Below, one piece after another: positions 50,801 through 59,842 of a DNA stretch of 64,000 nt. Origin of the DNA: Enoplosus armatus. Lineage: Eukaryota; Chordata; Actinopteri; Centrarchiformes; Enoplosidae. The stretch spans positions 6,494,067 through 6,558,066 of the forward strand of contig NC_092203.1 in the NCBI RefSeq assembly GCF_043641665.1, read 5' to 3'. The translations under genes were made by a program, and so were the position numbers. The notes beneath the pieces are model-generated. The model saw only the letters and a program-made list of their open reading frames with translations. It was not told where the DNA came from and made no database searches. The number at the start of each line of letters is the position of its first letter. The stretch's first letter is position 1.

Positions 50801-53584
50801 ATTCCCCTGGCCTAGTTATTGCTTTTTCAACATTATATGGCCAATAATAACGCATGCTGTCACATCCTTCAGTTCACTATTGTCCTTTACAGACATGTAA
50901 AGCCAGAAGACTAATAAGCATTTTCTACATAATGGGTAGCTTATTGACTAGAGAAAGTAAAGAGCTACTTGAAGCTGACTCTACTATAACCAGGATGCTA
51001 TGAAAGATAAAGTAGAGGTCTTTTCTTTGTCTAGCTTTTCTTGATTTTAAACCTAATCCTGGTCTTGGAGCATGAACAAAGGACCACAGACTGCCTATAG
51101 TTCTTTGCTTTTCATGTGTAACGTGTCTTTGTCATGATTCTGACCAAAGCTCAGTCTCAAAAACAATGATTTATGTCAATAAACCAAGACGACAGGCACA
51201 TGCAGCCTCTGCTTGCCAAACAACCACAGCCATGATAAGCCTCCCTCCAGTGCAAGCCTGCTATCTCACACGTCAAACAACTCCCATATGCCTCTCCTGC
51301 CATTCCTCACTGCACCATTATCATGGTCCTTGTTTTCTGCTGTAAGCTTTAAGTCAGGAAGTTCCTTTCTATACAGCAGCTCTGGAACTTCCTGTCTTTG
51401 TGTGCTTGTGGAGCTTCCTTCCTTCGTTCCTGCCTTCTCTCCTCAGAAAGCAACACAATCAGACAAGACATGAGGACATGGCTCTTACAAGCACAGGAGG
51501 CAGCGGTTAACAGCCTCAAGAACTCAACGGTGTTTAGTTTGATGTCAGAAATACAAATCAACCCGACTTTCAATAATGTTCCCATATATCTATGAAAAAC
51601 ACATAGATCCACACACTCCTTAATATGAACTGAAAGTCTGAATTGAATGCCTTCAATGCTTAAATTAAGTTATTAAATTCCTTAAAATCCCTGAGAAATT
51701 TCTGATTTAATGAAGCAAAATAAATGCTACACACAGATTAGCACTCTGTTGCAGTACGTTTCAAGGATAATTAGGCCAGTCTACTTCTTTAAGAAATCAC
51801 GCTACAACTAAAAGAGGTAGTTATTATCAGTAAAAACAGACCTGCAGGATGTATGTTTGTGTGTGTATCTGTGTGGGAAAATCTTCAAATTCATCTTGGA
51901 AGGTTTGGCTCTAATATAATGTTTGATGATTTATCTGCTTTATCTTTAGCACAAGAAGGTGAATGTTTATTTTACTTTAATTTTAATTAAAACTGCAATA
52001 AATTATTAATAGCTCTTATCTTGCAGTCTTGGTGGAAGCACATGCAACATATTTTATAAACAAGCTGTTGTATTCTTAAAGGTAAAAAGCAGTGCAGAAC
52101 TGTGACCAAAACAATGATAAGGAAGTAGTTTATTATGTCAACATTTGAAGCAATATGAGCTACACCCACCGCTTCCTTTCAGCTCCCGTACATAGTTACT
52201 GGGGAACCACCCGGACCTGCCGTTGATCGAGCCTTCCCACCAGCCCCCCTCCTCCTGCCGGCTCACGCTGATGATGTCGCCCTTGGAGAAAGAGAGCTCA
52301 TCCTCATTGGTCTGCTGGAAGGGAAACCGCGCCTTGAACAGCACGTGGCCACACCCACTGCCCTCTGACATGTCCTGAGAAAGAGGAATATAGAGCCGAC
52401 TGATTCGCTGCATAATGAAAACATAATGTTTGTTTGCTAGTCGTGGTCAGAGAGAGGGACCTACACTGTTCAAGAGCAGGACTTCAGAAGATGAATATCT
52501 GAGTTTTCATAACAGACTAATATCAGTTGTGTGCATCTAACCCTGGTCAGTGTTTGTCTACTGTCATTACTCTTGAGATGTGTTGTTGTGTTGTCATGGT
52601 AACTCACCAGGCTGCGGTACTGAGGCTGCAGCAGTTTAGAGGAGCAACTCTGAGTGTTCAGAGAGTCAAATGATTTGATCCTCAATGTTGCGGAGTGCGG
52701 CACACACACACTGTCTTCGGAATCACCTAAATCTACACACAATGGTCCAATTAACAGTCTAGATAATGATACTAATACTAAAACACCAGTATAATGTCAT
52801 ATGACATTATCGCTCATGATACTAATACCTACATTATTAGAGCTACTTTTAATAATAATATGAATAAAGATATAAACTTAGACGAACAGAATAAAAACTA
52901 AGAAACGTGAACAAAAGAAGGGACAAGTTCCTTAAAAATGAAAAGCCTGTGAACATGAAAAATATGCCTTAAAAAGGAAATAACTATTACAGACACACAC
53001 TCACACATGCACATAAACACAATAATCTCACCTTCTGTAGCTTTGTTAAGGGTCACCAAGGAGTTTAGGACCTTGGAGAAGTTCAGTCCCTGCAGGAGGT
53101 CATTGACCTCAAAAGGCTAAAGGAAAGAAAACCGAATAAAGAATATAAAATACATATAGAGGAGTCTGAGACGGAAGAGAAAAAAACACATACACACATT
53201 CATAAAAAATGTATAAAGCACGACATTAACAAGGACACAACACTGTCTTCCTGACATTTCCATGCATGAATCTCCCACAGAGATGAAGTCTAGTTTGTGA
53301 TCATAATAAGCTGAACAATCACTACAACAACAACAACAACAAAGATAACAATACAAAAAAATAATATTATATAATAATATATAACTTTTGTTCTGTTTTG
53401 TTCCTTTATAATACAGTATCATTAATTAGCTGGGATCAGTACTCATTAAGAATTCACATTATGAAAACGTACGTCAGCCTAAAAATGAAGAAATACTAAG
53501 TTTAGCAGGGGTTTACATCTCTGCTCCAACTGCAGTCTGGAGCAGGATTACTCAAAGTCTGAGCTCCCCCTTGTAATCTCCCCA

Positions 53585-53636
<52 letters not shown>

Positions 53637-55202
53637 CCATAATCAAAATACCCCTAAGGCCCCTAATCTTGTGTATACCACACACCGACTGACTTCTACA
53701 TTCCCAAGGCATGAAGGTGAAGGAATCTGGGGCGTGAAAGTCAAAGCTAAAACATCCTGATTTGGGACTTTACAAAATGAATTTGAAACTATTTCAAATG
53801 AAATGCCCACAGGTACATGCTGAGAGCAGCCAGAAATAGTTTCCAGATTGGATCTCTTTAATCTAATGATAAAACTACACAGCTCTTTAATGTAGTCCTT
53901 CTTTTAAAAATCCACTTGGTCTGATTTATACACACAGGCTGATTAGTAGTCAGAGCAGTATGGATCCAACAGTTAATACACACTTTCACCTCTCCCACTG
54001 GCTTTGGGCCAAGATACAATATGACGCTTTTCCACTGCTGCAGTAGAAGTGTAGCAGTGCTAAGGTTGCATTTGCACACATTTCACGTATTTAGCTGCCG
54101 CTCCTTCCAGTAAAATAATCAATAGATATGATCAATACTGTAATCTCACACTAAGAACCACGTGTCGAATGTCAGCACTCGCAGAAAGATCTTATATTGA
54201 AATATTAGACAGCACTTTATTCATCCCTGAAATAATTAGGTACATTTTGTGTGATATATTTCTTAATTATCATTAAGTCCTTAAGAGGAGAGAACTGTGT
54301 TTACTTACATATTGTACATAATAAACATGAGTAAAACCTGCTTTTAATGTATAAACATTTAAATGAAAATTAATATTGTTTTCATGGAATGAGTGTCTTC
54401 TTAAAGTTTAATATAATCAAAATTTGACATGATATAAATAACAGTAATGCTGCTACAATTAGCCAAAATATTTTAATAGCTACACAGTAAATGCAGTTGT
54501 GTTCATCTTGTTGGGTCTGTAGTACTCTTGCCTGCAGCTGTGAGAGGCAGCGATCACGCGTGTGATTGGTCAAAAAGCGTACCTAATAATAGGGAGCGCT
54601 TGATTTAATGCTGCAGAGAAGGCACTCTAAATGCACAGAATCAATATCCCACCCGATTAACTTTAATTAATAGCAGAAGCCAAATGTATGATTGCGATTT
54701 TTATCTGATTAATTGTGTAGCTCTGGTTAATCATGGACTCAGAACTCATCCACAGTCATACTGGCACTTGTAATCCTTCGCTATTGGACAGACAGTCTGG
54801 CCTTCCTCTGCTTGTCCGATGACTGCCTGGGAGAATTACTACACTGATGTCAGTCAGGCTGCTGGTAATGGAGGCCTTGGCTTCCAGCAACATGGCTGAC
54901 AAGCCTCTAATCAACCTGATTGGAAAATCCACTGGCTGCCTGGCGTGTTGCATTACATCAGCCCACAATTCTCCTCTCCTCCATTCCATCTTTTCATACT
55001 CTTTCCATTGTTCCTTCACCGCAGATTCAAGACTTTTGTTTAAAGACATCTCCCTCATTACTGCCAGGGCTTTTAGGGACGTCAAAATAATTTTCCAAGT
55101 CTGGACCAAACCTTGTTATAGGTCTACAGCCCAGGACTCCTGTGTTGCATAATCTGCTCTTCTCCATTACGATTCGATGGCTTTTTCCATGGCGAAGATC
55201 AA

Positions 55203-55253
<51 letters not shown>

Positions 55254-57167
55254 TGGTGTCATTTTATACCACACTACTCAGTAGCCTACTCTACACACCC
55301 ACTGTGGAGCAGGACATGACCTGGCTTGACCCACTGTTGTGCAAACACACAGACACATGCACATACCCTATTACATGTTTTTGAACTCATAACAGTACAG
55401 ATATATTTTAGATAAACGTGCCAACAGCCAAACATTTGGAACTATTTCAGTATTTCAAACTTTATATTTGACTTTATATTTCTGTGCTAAACAATTCTGC
55501 AAAACTATTGATTGCTTTCCACAGATATTTCTTATCAGAGTAGAAAAGCCTCTGAAAGAGCATTCAGACAATCATAGAACTCAAAAGTTATATAATCGTC
55601 ATCACCAATAACAACATGTATGCATATCGTCATCATCATTATCATCATGTGATAATATTCATGCAAAACTGTGTGCAATCTGATCCAAATGTCTCCTCAG
55701 AATCACTTTCAGTAAAAGGATTCCCATAGCCAGTATTGACCCAGTCACATGTATCTGTATCATATCTCTCATTTCAAAGAGGGACCACGCCAACTGGCTG
55801 GACTACAGTCACCATAAATAGAAAGACAAAACCTACCCAATATGTTCATCTATTCCACACACTCAAACAAATGAACCATAACTCATCCTCAGGCAGCAAT
55901 AACACATTTAACCCTTTAGGTCTAAAACCATCTTATAGAAACAGCAACTGCACAGTGCAGTTGGACGTTTTACTGTCAGTATGTTTCTTTGAATTTACCA
56001 CTATAACGCAGTGTTTAGATGTTTGAATGGCTCAGAAACAACATTTAAATGAATTAAAAACTAAACACAGACACACTATCTATATTTTAATGTCTCATTA
56101 TAAAGAAATATCTGACAATAAAGTTCACAGGACACATCACAGCCATATTTACATGTAAATGACACCTTTCCAGGTTGCTCGTGAGTACAGTAGCTAACTG
56201 TTGCTGTCTCGTGCCGTTAACAGGAGTAACGGCTAAACAATAACAGTGTAAAAGACGTCACTGATCAACAGCAGGATACATAAGTTTTAAAAGGTAGTTT
56301 AAATGATTTATATGTTTGTGTAGGTATGGGGCAATCTGTTTTCTAGGCTTCATACTGTGTAAGTGCATTAATAAATAAATAATTCATATGTAAACTCACC
56401 TCCACACCGAAAGACGCGCAGCCTTTAATAAACTCGCTAATGTTCCTCTGACACTCGCTGTCGCTCCTCGGTTCCTGGGAAAACTACACACAAAAAATAG
56501 CTGAATTAGCTTAAAATACTGGCACAAAACATTAATAAACGGTTAATGAAGGTGTTTGAGGTGTTTCCGCATGAAAACAATCTTATTCCAGGCGTTCCTG
56601 GTGCACTTGCCACTTGCTGCTTATCAGTATCAAGCTAGCTAATAAGTCAAACTTCCGGTTTCAACTTTCAAACTAAAGCATTATTTGAGAGAGGTTTTCA
56701 TACATTTTGTGTTTGAAATTGGACTTTCAGTAAAAACATTTACCATTATTTTATTACAGTTAATAGTAAGATACCTAGTTGTTGTAGTCTTGTGTATCTG
56801 TATTTTTTCAGTTACTTCTTCAGGATAAATAAAGTCTTTTATCTACTCTTCCTAGTCGTCATATCTGCAAAAAGCGCATTGAGAAAAAACTCACTTACAA
56901 AACCTATATTATGTAACTTGAAATTAGGTCTGATGCCGTCACAAAAGTGGACCTGTGGTGGCAAAGCTGCTCCTAGAGGAGGTAAAATAAATAGCATAGG
57001 GGGTGATTCACAGCCTCTGACACGTTTTATGCCTTTATTTTGAAAAAAGCCATGCCTCACTCTGTGTTGACTTGAAGTTAACAGAGGCTACTTTGATAGA
57101 GATCTACAATCTCCCAGGGAAGTTGGATAAGCCAAAGGAGGATATGACGTTGACAGGTTCATGGTCC

Positions 57168-57260
<93 letters not shown>

Positions 57261-58012
57261 AATTCAAATTTTATATTCAAATTATTGGCATGTAAAAGAA
57301 GCCTTTAAGAGTCCCAGCATTAACTAACTATAGTAGGCATATGTAGTAAAGTAATAGGCTATAGCACTATTACTGCAGTACTGGTCGTGGTAATCAGTTG
57401 AGCTATTAGTTATGGTAACCAGTAGACCACAACTCACAGTCATTGTAGCATCATAATCGATTAACTCAATGCAGAATTAGCCTACATTCAGTATAAGTAG
57501 TATTTCTATTAGCGTTATTAGTATTACAGCAACATATTTTTATAATAATTTATGCAGGACTCAGATTTACATAGGCTGGTATATGCCACATATCTTCCTC
57601 GCTTTTTTTGCCCCTGAACGAAAACAATAACAAATAAATATGTACATCTTAAAAAAATAGTAAAGAACTCTATTTTACTGTTACTGTTTCAGGATGTTCA
57701 TAAGCTAATTCGGTTTATTTATTCATCATGTAGGTAAAGGGGCTGAAGTTGTTTTGTTTTTATGTTGTTTTCCATGTTTTTATATACCATATGTATTTAA
57801 TAATGTTTTTTTTCCTTCCATAGTCCTCTATCCCTCAATGCACTTACTTTGTCCACCGTCCCGGGTCTGAGTCGCTCCAGCAGCCTGCACAGCACCGCTC
57901 CATCCTTCAGGGACGCCTGGAGGAAAGCCTCTGGATCCGAGATGCTTTTCTTGGGAGACTCCAGGACCCCCAGCGTTATGAGCCACGTTACCGTCTGTTC
58001 GGCCGAATTCAT
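43213..58012 (-). CDS. arhgef7: Rho guanine nucleotide exchange factor 7 (beta-PIX), whole coding span
   Basis: beta-PIX loads GTP onto Rac1/Cdc42 and scaffolds the GIT-PIX-PAK complex at focal adhesions, endosomes and synapses. The coding parts are 58012-57848, 56483-56400, 53116-53032, 52732-52608, 52374-52170, 50183-50092, 48465-48371, 48052-47957, 47563-47441, 47296-47158, 47059-47000, 46883-46737, 46613-46527, 46389-46311, 46037-45901, 45812-45588, 45314-45221, 45120-45031, [cassette 44605-44447], 44161-44065, 43586-43532 and 43335-43213. Their lengths sum to 2403 nt, which is 800 codons plus stop; the 159-nt cassette makes 853. Domain order is CH (about 1-110), SH3 (about 162-220), DH (about 249-423), PH (about 445-558), proline-rich, GIT-binding helix (about 680-705), coiled coil (742-795) and C-terminal ETNL. 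The N-terminus [20 protein letters not shown] and the C-terminus match ARHGEF7 rather than ARHGEF6, which starts MNPEEQ and lacks ETNL. Teleosts usually carry arhgef7a and arhgef7b; I cannot say which this is. Confidence 0.96.
43532..43586 (-). CDS. arhgef7: arhgef7 exon 21: start of coiled coil
   Basis: This exon encodes residues 742-760 ([18 protein letters not shown]), the first heptads of the PIX trimerisation coiled coil. The acceptor is CTGCAG|GAG and the donor CAG|GTGAGT. Confidence 0.95.
44065..44161 (-). CDS. arhgef7: arhgef7 exon 20
   Basis: This exon encodes residues 710-742. [20 protein letters not shown], then [12 protein letters not shown], matches human [20 protein letters not shown] and following. 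The acceptor is AATCAG|GCT and the donor GAG AG|GTGAGA. Joining from exon 18 gives LNSSSRKD; joining from the cassette gives SRSSRKD. Confidence 0.94.
44388..44446 (-). CDS. arhgef7: arhgef7 read-through tail of exon 19 (b-type C-terminus)
   Basis: These 59 bases continue the exon 19 frame past its donor for 18 codons ([10 protein letters not shown]...LAYN) to TAG. Human beta-PIX has the same architecture: after SYR....SRK a short unrelated tail replaces the coiled coil and PDZ ligand. AATAAA-type signals lie downstream on this strand at 43961-43956 and near 43748. Use of this isoform is inferred from structure only. Confidence 0.5.
44447..44605 (-). CDS. arhgef7: arhgef7 exon 19: alternative cassette / alternative C-terminus
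   Basis: The segment is a 159-nt, 53-codon cassette. It begins [15 protein letters not shown] and contains [16 protein letters not shown], both shared with the alternatively spliced insert (INS) of human beta-PIX. The acceptor is GTACAG|CCT and the donor TCTC|GTAAGA. Its length is a multiple of three and phases match exons 18 and 20, so inclusion preserves the frame. If the donor is not used, the frame continues through [10 protein letters not shown] and stops at TAG, 44388-44390. This mirrors the mammalian b-type tail that lacks the coiled coil. Confidence 0.88.
45031..45120 (-). CDS. arhgef7: arhgef7 exon 18: GIT-binding domain
   Basis: This exon encodes residues 680-710. [20 protein letters not shown] is the GIT-binding helix conserved in all PIX proteins, followed by KTRQTLNS. 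The acceptor is TCTCAG|GTA and the donor CCA|GTGAGT. It ends in phase 1, from which it can join either the cassette exon or exon 20 in frame. Confidence 0.97.
45221..45314 (-). CDS. arhgef7: arhgef7 exon 17: basic linker
   Basis: This exon encodes residues 649-680: [20 protein letters not shown], then [11 protein letters not shown]. It is a Lys/Arg-rich segment matching human [20 protein letters not shown]. The acceptor is TGTAG|GAT and the donor AAAA|GTAAGT. Confidence 0.95.
45588..45812 (-). CDS. arhgef7: arhgef7 exon 16: proline-rich region
   Basis: This exon encodes residues 574-648. [14 protein letters not shown] and the block [34 protein letters not shown] are nearly identical to human beta-PIX. 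The acceptor is TCCCAG|TTG. The donor GAG|GTGCTG is weak, and reading through it stays in frame for eight codons (VLYTGILK) before a stop at 45561-45563. Confidence 0.94.
45901..46037 (-). CDS. arhgef7: arhgef7 exon 15: PH domain C-terminal helix
   Basis: This exon encodes residues 528-573. [18 protein letters not shown] is the closing PH helix (human VSCNNQQDLQEWVEHLQK). It is followed by a His/Thr/Pro-rich linker that includes [14 protein letters not shown]. The acceptor is GTGCAG|GTG and the donor ACG|GTAAGT. Confidence 0.93.
46311..46389 (-). CDS. arhgef7: arhgef7 exon 14: PH domain
   Basis: This exon encodes residues 502-528 ([20 protein letters not shown] then NAFEIS), equivalent to human GKLPTTGMTITKLEDSENHR. 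The acceptor is CTACAG|GGG and the donor CCG|GTCAGC, leaving phase 1. Confidence 0.94.
46527..46613 (-). CDS. arhgef7: arhgef7 exon 13: PH domain
   Basis: This exon encodes residues 473-501, including [18 protein letters not shown] and MRMSGFIYQ. It matches human NERYLLLFPNVLLMLSASPR, the central PH strands. The acceptor is TTTCAG|GAG and the donor CAG|GTATGT. Confidence 0.95.
46737..46883 (-). CDS. arhgef7: arhgef7 exon 12: DH-PH junction
   Basis: This exon encodes residues 424-472. [20 protein letters not shown] and [12 protein letters not shown] are diagnostic for PIX proteins. The acceptor is GTTCAG|GCT and the donor CAG|GTACAC. Beyond RTLG the sequence diverges from human ARHGEF7, at a point where the PH domain has a variable loop. 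Confidence 0.95.
47000..47059 (-). CDS. arhgef7: arhgef7 exon 11: DH domain, last helix
   Basis: This 60-nt exon encodes residues 404-423 ([20 protein letters not shown]), equivalent to human DYHTDRQDIQKSMAAFKNLS. The acceptor is TCTAAG|GAC and the donor GCA|GTAAGC. Confidence 0.92.
47158..47296 (-). CDS. arhgef7: arhgef7 exon 10: DH domain, CR3
   Basis: This exon encodes residues 357-403. [20 protein letters not shown] is the signature CR3 helix of DH domains, lining the GTPase-binding face. The acceptor is CACAG|TGA and the donor GAG|GTTAGC; the exon ends in phase 0. Confidence 0.96.
47441..47563 (-). CDS. arhgef7: arhgef7 exon 9: DH domain
   Basis: This exon encodes residues 316-357, including [20 protein letters not shown] and then [15 protein letters not shown]. 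The invariant [11 protein letters not shown] block is shared by alpha- and beta-PIX. The acceptor is TGTAG|ACT and the donor ACAG|GTACAG. Confidence 0.96.
47799..47835. repeat. (AT)n microsatellite
   Basis: An interrupted pure AT dinucleotide run in the intron between arhgef7 exons 8 and 9. Confidence 0.9.
47957..48052 (-). CDS. arhgef7: arhgef7 exon 8: DH domain
   Basis: This exon encodes residues 284-316, including [20 protein letters not shown], which matches human [20 protein letters not shown]. The acceptor is CTACAG|ACT and the donor CAAA|GTCAGT. Phase is 2 on both sides. Confidence 0.94.
48371..48465 (-). CDS. arhgef7: arhgef7 exon 7: DH domain, helix 1
   Basis: This exon encodes residues 253-284. 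[20 protein letters not shown] is the conserved CR1 region of Dbl-homology domains; its glutamates contact switch I of the GTPase in the family. The acceptor is CTGTCAG|GTG and the donor ACAG|GTAGAG. Confidence 0.95.
48466..50091 (-). other. arhgef7 intron 6 with CA-rich clusters
   Basis: A 1.6 kb intron containing (CA)n runs at about 48488-48512, 49584-49629, 49712-49730 and 49773-49806. These generate long spurious open frames. Nothing else was identified. Confidence 0.85.
50092..50183 (-). CDS. arhgef7: arhgef7 exon 6: SH3-DH linker
   Basis: This exon encodes residues 222-252, with [20 protein letters not shown] followed by KTYYNV, nearly identical to human beta-PIX. The acceptor is TTATAG|ACA and the donor GTG|GTGAGC. 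YYNVV marks the beginning of the first DH helix. Confidence 0.95.
50184..52169 (-). other. arhgef7 intron 5
   Basis: A 2 kb AT-rich intron between the SH3 exon and exon 6. I see no recognisable exon, RNA gene or well-defined repeat in it. Confidence 0.8.
52170..52374 (-). CDS. arhgef7: arhgef7 exon 5: SH3 domain (PAK-binding)
   Basis: This exon encodes residues 154-222 and holds essentially the whole SH3 fold. Visible landmarks are [15 protein letters not shown] (RT loop acidic residues), the W198-W199 pair in EEGGWWEG, and FPSNYV at 210-215, which carries the ligand-binding Pro and Tyr. In the family this SH3 binds an atypical proline motif of PAK kinases and Cbl. An in-frame ATG is the second codon of the exon (52371-52369), at the place where the short mammalian beta1-PIX form initiates. 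The acceptor is TCTCAG|GAC and the donor GCG|GTGGGT. Confidence 0.97.
52608..52732 (-). CDS. arhgef7: arhgef7 exon 4: CH-SH3 linker
   Basis: This exon encodes residues 112-153 and contains [12 protein letters not shown] and PQYRSL, the conserved serine-rich linker (human [12 protein letters not shown] and GQYRSL). The acceptor is TGTAG|ATT and the donor CTG|GTGAGT; it enters in phase 1 and leaves in phase 0. Confidence 0.93.
53032..53116 (-). CDS. arhgef7: arhgef7 exon 3: end of CH domain
   Basis: This exon encodes residues 84-112, including [20 protein letters not shown], the last CH helix (human QGQNFNKVLSSLVTLNKVTA). The acceptor is CCTTTAG|CCT and the donor GAAG|GTGAGA, leaving phase 1. 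Confidence 0.94.
53586..53636. repeat. (CA)n microsatellite
   Basis: A pure CA run of about 51 bases in arhgef7 intron 2. Confidence 0.95.
54740..55110. promoter_or_regulatory. Candidate conserved intronic element in arhgef7 intron 2
   Basis: About 370 bases of balanced-composition sequence free of simple repeats, with motifs such as TAATGGAGGC, CTAATCAACC and TTCCATTGTTCC (a SOX-like CATTGT). It stands out from the AT-rich intron around it. Open frames crossing it on both strands match no protein I know, so a conserved enhancer is likelier than an exon. Confidence 0.25.
55205..55250. repeat. (GT)n microsatellite
   Basis: A pure GT run of about 46 bases in arhgef7 intron 2. Confidence 0.95.
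56400..56483 (-). CDS. arhgef7: arhgef7 exon 2: CH domain
   Basis: This exon encodes residues 56-83 ([14 protein letters not shown]...FGVE). It lies between acceptor GTGTGTAG|TTT and donor GAG|GTGAGT. It is phase 0 on both sides, and EPRSDSEC aligns with EPRSESEC of human ARHGEF7. Confidence 0.93.
56484..57847 (-). other. arhgef7 intron 1
   Basis: This 1.36 kb intron is mostly AT-rich unique sequence. It contains a compound microsatellite, (GT)n followed by (GA)n, at about 57170-57257. No exon-like frame was recognised. Confidence 0.85.
57170..57257. repeat. Compound (GT)n(GA)n microsatellite
   Basis: About 32 bases of pure GT change directly into about 56 bases of pure GA, inside arhgef7 intron 1. 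The GA part is a homopurine mirror repeat, capable in principle of triplex formation. Confidence 0.95.
57848..58012 (-). CDS. arhgef7: arhgef7 exon 1: start codon and first half of the CH domain
   Basis: This exon encodes residues 1-55 and ends in phase 0 at donor AAA|GTAAGTG. The start was chosen because the protein begins [20 protein letters not shown], as in human long beta-PIX. The context GGC-ATG-A has G at -3. The conserved [14 protein letters not shown] stretch is the calponin-homology core. A CTG repeat lies just upstream in the presumed 5' UTR. Confidence 0.96.
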
Positions 58013-58039
58013 GCCTGGGTCTCTAATGTCTTAAAACAA

Positions 58040-58058
58040 CAGCAGCAGCAGCAGCAGC
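58040..58058 (-). repeat. (CTG) trinucleotide run in the arhgef7 5' UTR
   Basis: About six CAG units on the plus strand read as CTG on the transcribed strand. They lie about 28-46 nt upstream of the arhgef7 start codon and so almost certainly in its 5' UTR. The run is pure and bounded by GTTGTTTTAAGAC on the start-codon side. Confidence 0.85.
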
Positions 58059-58118
58059 ACTCTTCTGTGTCTGCGCTATCCTACTTGTGGTCCGTCCAGA
58101 AATGAGACAGGAGGGTCA

Positions 58119-58126
58119 GCCCCGCC
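58119..58126 (-). promoter_or_regulatory. GC box upstream of arhgef7
   Basis: GGCGGGGC on the minus strand, about 107 nt upstream of the ATG, is an Sp1/KLF-type GC box. A CpG-bearing stretch (GCGCGC at 58148-58153) adjoins it. No TATA box is evident, which fits a broadly expressed gene. The transcription start itself was not located. Confidence 0.4.
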
Positions 58127-58129
58127 TTG

Positions 58130-59810
58130 TTTGAACATTACAATCAGCGCGCACTGGTTGGTTCACACGGGCTGTTATTCCAAAAGAGAAAAAAATAAAG
58201 AGGAAATGAGAAATAAAGGTGGTTCCTTCCTTTGACCGCTTCGTATTGTCCCGCACTGTTCCCTCTCTCTCTCTCTGAGCGGATGCTGGCATCACCTTTG
58301 CTTGTGTGCACAACTGTAGCAGCAGCACCAGAGTCAAGAGACGCACTGTGGGACACGACTTCCTTTGACCGTTTTCAAACTAAGAGCACATACTTGACGA
58401 GCTTGTGGAAAGTTTGTTTACAAAAGTACAATAAGGAATGTTAATGTTCACTGTTGACAGTCGTTTTCTGTTTAACGAGTTTGTATCACCACTGTTCTGT
58501 TTTTCTTTGTCCACTAATCTTATTTTATATGTTTTGGCAACACAAATGTCTTAACATGCAATGATGCAGTCCATGCACCATGCCAATAAAGGAAGTTGAA
58601 ATTGAAATCACAGAAATATTATTCAAATAACAATTTAAAAAACTAGCTATGTATGTACAATGAGCCACAATAAAGGTCTATTATTTAACAACTACAATTT
58701 CCTTCATTAGGTTACCATATATCAATATCCACAAGGCTCACATAGGATGGTCTATTACTCAGGGCTGCAATACTAGACATATCCATAAGATATATATAAT
58801 ATATACATAATTGTTTCACTGAATATTTAAATTGATGACTTATCTTTTCAAAACTTTTGCGCTTATTTCTTATACCTCAGTAATTTTGCATTTTTACTTT
58901 GAAGGCAAAAGCGTGTAACTTCCGTTTTAACCCTTGCTTTCTTTGATGAGCTGACAGCAGCACATCGCAGGACCGTCCCACTGATGACTAACAGCCTAAT
59001 TAAACCATTCCGTGCAGATATACGACGGGCCCCATCTGATAGAGTCAGAGACTGAAATAGACTGTTCAATTCCCAAATGGCTGTGAATGAAATGTATTTA
59101 TATATCCAGCAAGTTCCTCTCTATTTTCCAGCAACATGTTGGACAGATATGTGCGCTATGCCAGACTCCATTCAAGAATCTGCACGTTTAAAATATGTGG
59201 CTGATTTATCCACACGATAATAAATTTTTATTGTAGGAAGAGGAAAGCAGTTAAACATAACAATAACGATTAATAGTTATGCCTCGAAGAGTGGCTGATC
59301 GCTGTTCAGAAAAAGTCAGCAGTGAGCCTAAATTGTGCTAACGCACTGATTTATTCAATGAACCATAATTTACGTGTTAAGTCGATTTCTTCCTGCGACT
59401 GCAGGGGCATGGCATTATTAATTCATTGACTGAAAGCCTTTTATCGTCAACTGTGTCAAACTGGGCTGTGTCGCCCTCTGTCGGACAGTTTAGTTTATAG
59501 GTTTTGCTGATAGCAAAGTTTCCACTTTACAGTAGTTTGTTCATTAATAAATAACCCTATGTTATGTTCTCAAACATTTCATTTACTCCAGTACAATCCC
59601 ATACAGGGACACTGGAAAGCAATAAGGGAAAACTTCCAACAAGAATAATATGGAGTCATGAGGTAGCAAAGTGAATAAAAAGTTCCCCCTAAAATGTGGT
59701 AAATCTAACCCTAAAACAGGGTTAGCACCATCGGACTATTTATCTGCACACAATATGAAACACTGCAGCAGAACTACTGCAGCTGCTAATTTATTGGTTG
59801 TAAGCCACGT

Positions 59811-59842
<32 letters not shown>

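Larger units (their letters stand above)
53117..56399 (-). other. arhgef7 intron 2
   Basis: This 3.3 kb intron, the largest, contains a (CA)n at 53586-53636 and a (GT)n at 55205-55250. A complex, non-repetitive block at about 54740-55110 is treated separately as a possible intronic regulatory element. The rest is ordinary AT-rich intron. Confidence 0.85.

Noticed and set aside
54756..55109. A 117-codon minus frame in arhgef7 intron 2 as an extra exon
   Set aside because: No counterpart in known PIX proteins, and exons 2 and 3 join in frame without it.
43213..58012. Assignment of the PIX gene to arhgef6
   Set aside because: The N-terminus (MNSAEQ), the cassette [15 protein letters not shown] and the C-terminal ETNL are ARHGEF7 features; ARHGEF6 lacks them.
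59468..59484. TCGCCCTCTGTCGG as a further CTCF site
   Set aside because: Only the AGAGGGCG half fits; several consensus positions fail.
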